The notes below the pieces were generated by a model. It was not told the DNA's origin. It saw only the letters and a program-made list of their open reading frames with translations, and ran no database searches. The translations under genes were made by a program, and so were the position numbers. Below, in pieces: positions 6,357 to 11,559 of a stretch of 11,559 nucleotides of DNA. This stretch comes from RGIG4608 sp045637205. Lineage in GTDB: Bacteria > Bacillota > Clostridia > Oscillospirales > CAG-272. The DNA lies in contig JAZTYY010000049.1 in assembly GCA_045637205.1 (NCBI GenBank), forward strand, positions 1 to 11,559, given 5' to 3'. Each line of letters opens with the position of its first letter. Positions within the stretch are counted from its first letter, which is position 1.

Positions 6357-6628
6357 AAATCAAAAAGACGTTTGAGCAAAAAGAGCGCAGAATGAAATGT
6401 TTTCAGAGAATCGGCGGTTGGTGTGAGCCGTAAATCAGTAGTTTTGTGGCGTACGTTTTGCAAGTTGTGCGTTGAACCTCTTATGAAAAGTAGGCGCAAC
6501 GGTGGTCCCCGTTATGGACGTAGACTTTGATGGAAGTCGGTAAGGGTCAAATCGTGAGGTTTGACTGAAGCAGAGTGGTAACACGGTCTTTTTCGTCCCT
6601 GCATCCGTTATGGATGGAGGGGTTTTTT
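6357..6628 (+). promoter_or_regulatory. T-box (tRNA-sensing) leader of the ABC importer operon
   Basis: T-box RNAs bind a specific uncharged tRNA by its anticodon and CCA end, which stabilises an antiterminator and turns on the genes downstream. Visible parts are: a stem I with AGAGA (6405-6409) and the apical GGTTGGTGTGAGCC (6416-6429); a stem III hairpin 6546-6551/6560-6565; the T-box sequence AGAGTGGTAACACGG (6572-6586) with bulge UGGUAAC (6576-6582); and a competing terminator at 6596-6628. The UGGU should pair with ACCA, pointing to a tRNA with discriminator A. The likely specifier region is TTGAACCTCTT (6472-6482), which can be read as CCU (Pro) or CUC (Leu). A UGG (Trp) at 6447-6449 is less well placed. 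The leader's identity is firm; its amino-acid specificity is not. Confidence 0.93.
6596..6628 (+). terminator. T-box-controlled intrinsic terminator
   Basis: Bases 6596-6606 pair with 6612-6622 around GTTAT with one G-G mismatch (6601/6617), followed by six T (6623-6628). The left arm CGTCCCTGC also pairs with the GCAG/CACG side of the T-box to form the alternative antiterminator, so the two structures exclude each other. Confidence 0.92.
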
Positions 6629-6685
6629 GTTGCTCTCAATCAAACAATATTTTGAAAAGCCGAAAACGGCAGGAGGAAAAACACT

Positions 6686-7654
6686 ATGAAAAAATTATTG
6701 GCACTCGTTCTCACACTGGCAATTTTAGCAACAGCTTGCTTTGCATTCACAGGCTGTACTGACAACAATACAAACAAAAAATATAAGGTTGGCGTATGCC
6801 AGCTCGTTCAGCACCCTGCGCTCGACCAGGCAACTGAGGGCTTTATCAAGGCTCTTAAGGATGAGCTTGGTGCAGAAAACGTTGAAATCGACGTTCAAAA
6901 TGCATCAGGTGATACAAACGTTTGTAATACAATCATTGGTAGCTTTGTGGGCAAAAACGTTGATCTTATCATGGCAAACGCTACTCCCGCACTCCAGGCC
7001 GCGTACAACGCAACAACAACAATCCCGATTCTTGGTACATCCATTACAGAATACGGTGTTGCACTTGATACAACACTCACAAACGGTGTTGTTGGTGGCA
7101 ACGTTTCCGGTACAAGTGACCTTGCTCCCCTTGATGAGCAGGCCGATATGATTCTTGAATTTATGCCCGACGTTAAAACTGTTGGTATTATCTACTGCTC
7201 AGCTGAAGCAAACTCCAAATACCAGGTTGACGAAATGACAAAGCACTTGAATGCTAAGGGTGTTGAGGTTAAGCCATATGCTTTCTCAGACTCCAACGAT
7301 ATTTCTTCAGTTGTAACTGCAGCTTGCAGCGACTGTGAGGCTATTTACATTCCCACAGATAACACAGCTGCTTCTTGCGCTGAAACAATTGGTAACATCG
7401 TTCGCGAAAATAAAATTCCCGTTTTCACGGGTGAAGAAAATCCTGCTAAGGTTTGCGGCGTTGCTTCTCTCACAATCAGCTACTATGACCTTGGTGTAAC
7501 AACAGGTAAGATGGCTGCTAAAATTCTTAAGGGTGAAGCAGACGTTTCTACAATGAAGATTGAATATGCACCTGCAACAAAGAAGTACAATAAGGAAATG
7601 TGCGACCTTCTCGGTCTTACAGTTCCTGCAGGATACGTTGAAATGGAAAAATAA
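6686..7654 (+). CDS. ABC importer substrate-binding lipoprotein, TrpX family (first copy)
   Basis: This is the extracellular ligand-binding lipoprotein of a TrpXYZ-type ABC importer (COG2984-like family). The 322-residue precursor has a signal peptide MKKLLALVLTLAILATACF and lipobox FTGC, so Cys24 should be lipidated and anchored to the outer face of the membrane. The mature part follows the periplasmic-binding-protein fold seen in this family: KVGVCQLVQHPALDQATEGF, a middle VDLIMANATPALQAAYNAT, PILGTSITEYGVAL, VGIIYCSAEANS, and IYIPTDNTAASCAETI. AGGAGG (6671-6676) sets the ATG. It is the first gene after the T-box terminator, so its supply should rise when the sensed tRNA is uncharged. The family is often called TrpX or annotated as amino-acid binding, but the leader does not clearly support tryptophan, so I give no ligand. 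Confidence 0.93.
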   Translation: MKKLLALVLTLAILATACFAFTGCTDNNTNKKYKVGVCQLVQHPALDQATEGFIKALKDELGAENVEIDVQNASGDTNVCNTIIGSFVGKNVDLIMANATPALQAAYNATTTIPILGTSITEYGVALDTTLTNGVVGGNVSGTSDLAPLDEQADMILEFMPDVKTVGIIYCSAEANSKYQVDEMTKHLNAKGVEVKPYAFSDSNDISSVVTAACSDCEAIYIPTDNTAASCAETIGNIVRENKIPVFTGEENPAKVCGVASLTISYYDLGVTTGKMAAKILKGEADVSTMKIEYAPATKKYNKEMCDLLGLTVPAGYVEMEK

Positions 7655-7702
7655 ACGTCAACGTTCTTAAGTAAATCCTATAGGAAATCGAGGAAACTCT
7701 CT

Positions 7703-8668
7703 ATGAAGAAAATAATATCTATGGCGCTTATAATAGTTATCTTGGCAACGACCTGTCTTTCATTGACAGCTTGTCCTGATAACAATACAAATAAAAAGTA
7801 TGTAGTTGGTGTGTGTCAGTTGACACAGCACCCTGCACTCGACCAGGCAACTGAGGGCTTTATCAAGGCTCTTAAGGATGAGCTTGGTGAAGAAAACGTT
7901 GAAATCGACGTTCAAAATGCATCAGGTGATACAAACGTTTGCAATACAATCGTTAGCAGCTTCGTAGGTAAAAACGTTGATCTTATTATGGCAAATGCTA
8001 CTCCCGCACTTCAGTCTGCGTATAATGCGACAACAACTATTCCGATTCTTGGTACATCCATTACAGAATATGGCGTTGCGCTTGACGTAACTCTCAATGA
8101 CGGTGTTGTTGGTGGCAACGTTTCCGGTACAAGTGATCTTGCTTCTCTTGAGCAGCAGGCAAATATGATTTTTGAATTCTATCCCAATATTAAAAAGGTT
8201 GGTATTGTTTACTGTTCAGCTGAAGCAAACTCGGCTTACCAGGTTGCTGAAATGAAAAGGTTTCTTGGTAACAGAGGTGTTGAGGTTAAAGAATATGCAT
8301 TCTCAGACTCCAACGATATCGCTGCTGTTGTAACTGCAGCATGCAGTGACTGTGAAGCTCTTTACATTCCCACAGATAACACAGCTGCTTCTTGTGCTGA
8401 AACAATTGGAAACATTGTCAGCGAAAATAAGGTTCCTGTATTTGCAGGAGAAGAAAACACAGCAAAAGGATGCGGCATTGCATCTCTTTCAATCAGCTAT
8501 TATGATCTTGGTGTAACAACCGGTAAGATGGCTGCTAAAATTCTTAAGGGTGAAGCTGATATTTCTACAATGAAGATTGAATATGCACCCGCAACAAAGA
8601 AATATAATAAAGCAATGTGTGAGCTTCTTGGTATCGTTGTTCCCGAGGGCTACATTGAAATAGAGTAA
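7703..8668 (+). CDS. ABC importer substrate-binding lipoprotein, TrpX family (second copy)
   Basis: A tandem paralogue of the preceding gene, 48 bases downstream and in the same transcript. It has a signal peptide MKKIISMALIIVILATTC and lipobox LTAC with Cys24. By eye about 46 of roughly 294 aligned mature residues differ, about 84% identity, and long DNA stretches (for example 6829-6929 against 7846-7946) are almost identical, which points to recent duplication or gene conversion. Differences cluster in the middle (LEQQANMIFEFYPNIKK against LDEQADMILEFMPDVKT), in the helix after SAEANS, and near AGEENTAKGC. The likely ligand-cleft segments TSITEYGVAL and IPTDNTAASCAETI are unchanged, so both copies may bind the same or close ligands. 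GAGGAAA at 7690-7696 precedes the ATG; the ribosome binding site is weaker than that of copy one. Confidence 0.92.
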   Translation: MKKIISMALIIVILATTCLSLTACPDNNTNKKYVVGVCQLTQHPALDQATEGFIKALKDELGEENVEIDVQNASGDTNVCNTIVSSFVGKNVDLIMANATPALQSAYNATTTIPILGTSITEYGVALDVTLNDGVVGGNVSGTSDLASLEQQANMIFEFYPNIKKVGIVYCSAEANSAYQVAEMKRFLGNRGVEVKEYAFSDSNDIAAVVTAACSDCEALYIPTDNTAASCAETIGNIVSENKVPVFAGEENTAKGCGIASLSISYYDLGVTTGKMAAKILKGEADISTMKIEYAPATKKYNKAMCELLGIVVPEGYIEIE

Positions 8669-8693
8669 AATTTAGTTTTAAAAGGAATTAATT

Positions 8694-9599
8694 ATGCAAG
8701 ATTTAATTAATGCGCTTCCCGGCGCGATGTCCTTGGGACTTATTTGGGGTATAATGGCAATAGGTGTTTATATCACCTATAAAATACTTGCTATCTCCGA
8801 CCTTACGGTTGACGGTAGTATTTGCACGGGCGCTGCGGTGTGCACAATGCTCATCACGGGCGGCGTTGATCCTTGGATCGCAATGCTTTGTGCGATGGTG
8901 GCAGGCGGTCTTTGTGGACTTGTAACAGGCTTTTTGCACACAGTTCTTAATATTCCCGCAATCCTCTCGGGTATTTTGACACAGCTTGCTCTTTGGAGCA
9001 TCAACCTTAAAATAATGGGTATGTCAAACAGACCATTGTCCGCAAGAAAATTTGACGTTATTGTTACACAGATGAATACAACCGAGGCAATTATTATGCT
9101 TGCAATCATTGCGGCAGCAATCGTTGCTATTCTCTACTGGTTCTTCGGCACTTCACTTGGATGCTCAATCCGTGCAACAGGCTGTAACATTAACATGAGC
9201 CGTGCGCAAGGTATCAATACTGAGCTCAATAAGGTTTTGGGCCTTGTGATTTCTAACGCGCTCGTTGCTCTTGCAGGTGCACTTTTGGCACAGTATCAGG
9301 GCTTTGCTGACATCAATATGGGACGTGGCGCAATAGTTATCGGTCTTGCGGCAATTGTAATTGGTGAAGCAAGAGTGGCACGTAACTTTGCTGTTCGTTT
9401 GCTTGGTGTTTTGGTTGGTGGTATAGTTTACTACCTCGTTTACCAGGTAATCGTATTCTTGGGAATCGACACAGACCTTCTTAAGATGCTTTCAGCGGTA
9501 GTTGTTGCTCTCTTCCTTGGTGTTCCTCATCTCAAAGATAAATTGATTGAAAAAATTAACATTATAAGACGTAAAAAGGGGGTAAAGAAAGATGCTTGA
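8694..9599 (+). CDS. ABC importer permease, TrpY family
   Basis: This is the membrane-spanning permease of the importer (COG4120-like, related to branched-chain amino acid/ribose-type permeases). The 301 residues contain about eight to nine hydrophobic segments (roughly 10-30, 37-57, 60-82, 85-103, 132-151, 181-202, 213-227, 234-258, 262-281) and end in a lysine/arginine-rich cytoplasmic tail (INIIRRKKGVKKD). The signature region YQGFADINMGRGAIVIGLAAIVIGEA is typical of this family. The conserved SIRATGCNINMSRAQGI segment between membrane spans probably contacts the ATPase. AAAGGA (8681-8686) precedes the ATG, 25 bases after the second binding protein. The last eight bases overlap the ATPase start, so the two are probably translationally coupled. 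Confidence 0.93.
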   Translation: MQDLINALPGAMSLGLIWGIMAIGVYITYKILAISDLTVDGSICTGAAVCTMLITGGVDPWIAMLCAMVAGGLCGLVTGFLHTVLNIPAILSGILTQLALWSINLKIMGMSNRPLSARKFDVIVTQMNTTEAIIMLAIIAAAIVAILYWFFGTSLGCSIRATGCNINMSRAQGINTELNKVLGLVISNALVALAGALLAQYQGFADINMGRGAIVIGLAAIVIGEARVARNFAVRLLGVLVGGIVYYLVYQVIVFLGIDTDLLKMLSAVVVALFLGVPHLKDKLIEKINIIRRKKGVKKDA

Positions 9600-10386
9600 G
9601 ATTCGTAACGTTTCAAAAACCTTTAACCCCGGAACAATAAATGAAAAAAAGGCGCTTCGCGACCTTTCTATAACACTTAATGAAGGTGATTTTGTAACCG
9701 TTATCGGTGGTAACGGCGCAGGTAAATCCACTCTCCTCAATGCAATTTGCGGTACTTGGCAGGTCGACTGTGGAGAAATCGTTATCGGTGGTAAGGACGT
9801 AACTCATGCCCCTGAGCACAAGAGAGCAAAATATCTTGGCAGAGTATTCCAAGACCCAATGATGGGTACTGCAGCGGATATGGAAATTCAAGAAAATCTT
9901 GCCTTGGCAAAAAGACGTGGAAAAATTCGCGGTCTTGGTTGGGGAATTTCCAAAAAAGAAAAGGCTGAATTTAGAGAACTCCTTTCAACCTTGGGACTTG
10001 GTCTTGAGGACAGAATGACAAGTAAGGTTGGTCTTCTTTCGGGTGGTCAGCGCCAAGCAGTAACACTTCTTATGGCTGCAATGGCTGAGCCAAAGCTCTT
10101 GCTCCTTGACGAGCATACAGCCGCTCTTGACCCCAAGACTGCTGAAAAGGTGCTTGAAATTACTGAGGATATCGTAAATAGAAATCATCTCACAACCCTT
10201 ATGATTACACATAATATGCGCGATGCCATTAAGCACGGCAACCGTCTTATTATGATGCACGAGGGTAAGATAATAGTTGACGTTTGTGGTGAAGAAAAGC
10301 AAAATCTCACCGTTGAAGACCTTCTTGGCTTGTTCAATAAGGCAAGTGGCAAGGAATTTGCAAACGATAGAACTATGTTGGCATAA
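9592..10386 (+). CDS. ABC importer ATP-binding protein, TrpZ family
   Basis: This cytoplasmic ATPase should power uptake by the permease (COG1101-like). The 264 residues show every ABC motif: Walker A GGNGAGKST (39-47), Q-loop Gln87 in VFQDP, signature LSGGQRQA (149-156), Walker B LLLLDE (169-174), D-loop ALD (178-180) and switch His207 in ITHNM. LDEHTAALDP rather than LDEPTSALDP is a variation seen in this subfamily. The ATG at 9592 lies inside the permease gene, with AAGGGGG at about 9575-9582 as ribosome binding site. It is the last gene of the operon and is followed at once by a strong terminator. Confidence 0.95.
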   Translation: MLEIRNVSKTFNPGTINEKKALRDLSITLNEGDFVTVIGGNGAGKSTLLNAICGTWQVDCGEIVIGGKDVTHAPEHKRAKYLGRVFQDPMMGTAADMEIQENLALAKRRGKIRGLGWGISKKEKAEFRELLSTLGLGLEDRMTSKVGLLSGGQRQAVTLLMAAMAEPKLLLLDEHTAALDPKTAEKVLEITEDIVNRNHLTTLMITHNMRDAIKHGNRLIMMHEGKIIVDVCGEEKQNLTVEDLLGLFNKASGKEFANDRTMLA

Positions 10387-10392
10387 TAAAAT

Positions 10393-10424
10393 AAAAACTC
10401 ACTCGATTTCGAGTGAGTTTTTTT
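10393..10424. terminator. Bidirectional terminator between importer operon and queT
   Basis: AAAAACTCACTCG (10393-10405) pairs perfectly over 13 bp with CGAGTGAGTTTTT (10410-10422) around ATTT and is followed by more T. The A-run before it serves as a U-run on the minus strand, where queT stops at 10426-10428. One hairpin therefore serves both convergent units. Confidence 0.93.
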
Positions 10425-10425
10425 G

Positions 10426-10920
10426 TTAATTCCATTTAAATTTGTATTTTTTTAAAATTTCGAGCAAGCCCGTTCCAAGAATTGCTGCTGAAATGAATTC
10501 TCCAAGAAAAATCGTGAGCATAAGCCACGGAACAGCCATATCGGTAAATCCAAAGCCGTAATAAATTACAAAAGGAATGATAATTGTGTTTGCCAAAACT
10601 GTGGGTAAGGTTATGAGCCACTTGTTTTTGCGAAGGAGATAGCCGCCAAATACACCGATAAACGTTGCGAGTGTGCCGAAAATCAAATCGAGTGGCTCAC
10701 CCGAGGTGATAAGATTTGAAATGAAGCACCCGATGGTCAGTCCCGGAATTGCCGCAGGAGTGAAGAAGCTCAAAACACAAAGTGCCTCTGAGATTCTGAT
10801 TTGAATTGCGCCGGATGATAGTCCTGCCGCTGCCGAAATAAGCGTCAATACGACGTAAAGAGCCGCAATTATTGCCGATAGAGTGATAAATCGCACTCTT
10901 TGAAGATTTTTTCTTTTCAT
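10426..10920 (-). CDS. queT: QueT-family ECF transporter substrate-binding (S) component
   Basis: QueT (PF06177-like) is the small membrane S component that captures a queuosine precursor and uses a shared ECF energising module (EcfT/EcfA, not in this window) for uptake. The 164 residues hold about five to six membrane segments. The family landmarks are QIRISEALCVLSFFTPAAIPGL (around 40-61; Arg42 and Glu45 are the typical charged pair in the ligand region), GCFISNL (64-70) and DLIFGTLATFIG (78-89). The basic start MKRKNLQRVR agrees with cytoplasmic placement. AAGGAAG (minus, 10935-10929) lies eight bases before the ATG. The upstream preQ1-I riboswitch gives independent support for the substrate class, since it is a deazapurine sensor. 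Confidence 0.92.
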   Translation of the reverse strand: MKRKNLQRVRFITLSAIIAALYVVLTLISAAAGLSSGAIQIRISEALCVLSFFTPAAIPGLTIGCFISNLITSGEPLDLIFGTLATFIGVFGGYLLRKNKWLITLPTVLANTIIIPFVIYYGFGFTDMAVPWLMLTIFLGEFISAAILGTGLLEILKKYKFKWN

Positions 10921-10930
10921 TTTTTATACT

Positions 10931-10971
10931 TCCTTAGTTTTGTTTTAGGTGAGGATGGTTACGAACTCACC
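10931..10971 (-). promoter_or_regulatory. preQ1-I riboswitch controlling queT
   Basis: On the minus strand GGTGAG (10971-10966) pairs with CTCACC (10953-10948) around the 12-base loop TTCGTAACCATC. A single-stranded A-rich tail, TAAAACAAAACTAAGGA (10947-10931), follows. Stem, pyrimidine/purine loop and A-rich tail ending in AAGGA match the class I preQ1 aptamer, especially the Thermoanaerobacter type with GUAACC in the loop. The tail end is the Shine-Dalgarno sequence of queT, so ligand binding should hide it in the pseudoknot and block translation. No separate terminator is present, which supports translational control. Confidence 0.9.
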
Positions 10972-10978
10972 GAGGGAT

Positions 10979-11007
10979 ATTATACTACTTTTTAATATAA
11001 AAGTCAA
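10979..11007 (-). promoter_or_regulatory. Promoter of queT
   Basis: On the minus strand TTGACT (11007-11002) and TATAAT (10984-10979) are separated by exactly 17 bases. The start should fall near 10972, so the aptamer begins essentially at the 5' end of the mRNA and the whole leader is only about 52 bases. Confidence 0.92.
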
Positions 11008-11021
11008 TAGAAAATGACTTC

Positions 11022-11247
11022 AAATTTTGATTTATAGAGATGTTAGTTTTGTTGAACAATGGACCGTCGAGGACGTCGGTCCCTACTAGTTTGCAAGTAA
11101 ATTTTGTGTATTCGTAGCCATTTTGATAGTAATATGGTTACAATTTTGCCATAAAAATAGCGCAGTCCCTGTAGGGACCGACGTCCTCGACGGTCCGCTT
11201 TGAATGCAAACTAACTTTTGCAAACTCCCCTATAAATCCCAATTTAT
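11022..11247. repeat. Repeat element C with a perfect 26-bp inverted repeat
   Basis: The ends are AAATTTTGATTTAT (11022-11035) and ATAAATCCCAATTTAT (11232-11247). Inside, 11061-11086 and 11171-11196 are a perfect 26-bp inverted pair (the second starts GTAGGGACCG and ends CGACGGTCC), 84 bases apart. Each arm can itself fold into a GGACCG...CGGTCC hairpin with one mismatch. The outer flanks (11025-11074, 11206-11238) are those found joined in element B. A 119-codon minus frame over 11138-11497 runs through C and D but is a repeat translation without a ribosome binding site. Confidence 0.85.
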
Positions 11248-11266
11248 CGCGCGGGCTTGTGATTTC

Positions 11267-11520
11267 AAATTTTGGTTTGTAGAGATGTTTGAAATTTATT
11301 TTTAACAAAAAACTACCTTTTGTAGGGACCGGCGTCCTCGACGGTCCACCACGAACGATAAATACAATTTTTTTACGGCTTCGTACAAGCAAAATCCAAT
11401 ATTTTCGTTCAAAAGTTACTTTATTTTGTAATGGACGGTCGGGGACGCCGGTCCCTACAAGGTTACAATTATTTGAAAATTGTGTTTGTGCGAACAAAGT
11501 GCGAGATAAATCCCAATTTA
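11267..11520. repeat. Repeat element D, tandem relative of C with inverted core
   Basis: It starts AAATTTTGGTTTGTAGAGAT (11267-11286), close to the start of C, and ends ATAAATCCCAATTTA (11506-11520). Its core arms 11322-11347 and 11433-11458 are an inverted pair matching at 24 of 26 positions, or 26 of 28 when the flanking TT/AA is included, and belong to the same family as those of C but point the opposite way round. The sequence between arms is unrelated to C. Plus and minus frames here (11289-11543, 11138-11497) look like translated repeat. Confidence 0.78.
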
Positions 11521-11530
11521 AAAATTTCTA

Positions 11531-11558
11531 TTGCTTTTTTTGAAATTTGTGATATAAT
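11531..11558 (+). promoter_or_regulatory. Outgoing promoter at the right edge
   Basis: TTGCTT (11531-11536) and TATAAT (11553-11558) are 16 bases apart, with TG at 11550-11551 giving an extended -10. The start would lie just past the window, so a plus-strand gene probably follows directly after element D. Confidence 0.6.
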
Positions 11559-11559
11559 A

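Noticed and set aside
11138..11497. 119-codon open frame on the minus strand
   Set aside because: It runs through elements C and D, has no ribosome binding site, and its residues follow the repeated GGTCC/GTAGGG arms; it is a translated repeat.
11289..11543. 84-codon open frame on the plus strand
   Set aside because: It lies inside element D and is the complementary translation of the same repeat arms, with no ribosome binding site.

Overview
The window looks like chromosomal DNA from a low-to-moderate GC Gram-positive bacterium of the Clostridia, probably a gut-type Oscillospiraceae/Ruminococcaceae-like lineage. This is inferred from strong AGGAGG-type ribosome binding sites, a T-box leader, a preQ1-I riboswitch on a QueT ECF transporter gene, a lipoprotein-dependent ABC importer, and gene-poor gaps full of small hairpins. 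I see no tRNA, rRNA, CRISPR array, transposase, phage gene or plasmid origin.

Layout. 1-317: hairpin-rich non-coding DNA. 318-1697 (+): mnmE, tRNA wobble-uridine modification GTPase. 1740-2990 (-): an unrecognised membrane-anchored coiled-coil protein, convergent with mnmE across a shared hairpin terminator. 2991-3534: two blocks of intergenic repeats. 3612-4853 (+): ahcY, a short Thermotoga/archaeal-type adenosylhomocysteinase. 4861-4955: a small repeat element. 4984-6198 (+): CCA tRNA nucleotidyltransferase, whose terminator hairpin contains its stop codon. 6322-10424 (+): one transcription unit made of a consensus promoter, a T-box leader with terminator, two near-duplicate substrate-binding lipoproteins, a permease, an ATPase and a final terminator. 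10426-11007 (-): queT behind a very compact promoter and preQ1-I riboswitch. 11022-11520: two more repeat elements, then a promoter pointing out of the window.

How the parts work together. The importer operon is a complete TrpXYZ-type ABC system under tRNA-sensing control. The T-box bulge (UGGU) suggests a tRNA with discriminator A, which does not fit the tryptophan expected from the family name, so I leave the substrate open. QueT would bring in a queuosine precursor and be shut down at translation when preQ1 is plentiful. MnmE, the CCA enzyme and QueT all serve tRNA maturation or modification but are not in one operon.

The most unusual material is between genes. Four elements (A 3296-3534, B 4861-4955, C 11022-11247, D 11267-11520) share similar outer ends, roughly AAATTktGATTTAT and the inverted equivalent, but carry different cores. 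A holds a row of seven or eight small hairpins spaced by GATGAAATC and then by its reverse complement. C and D carry paired inverted repeats of 26-28 bp. B matches the two arms of C, in inverse orientation, with the middle removed. This looks like a family of non-coding, MITE-like elements with swappable hairpin cores.
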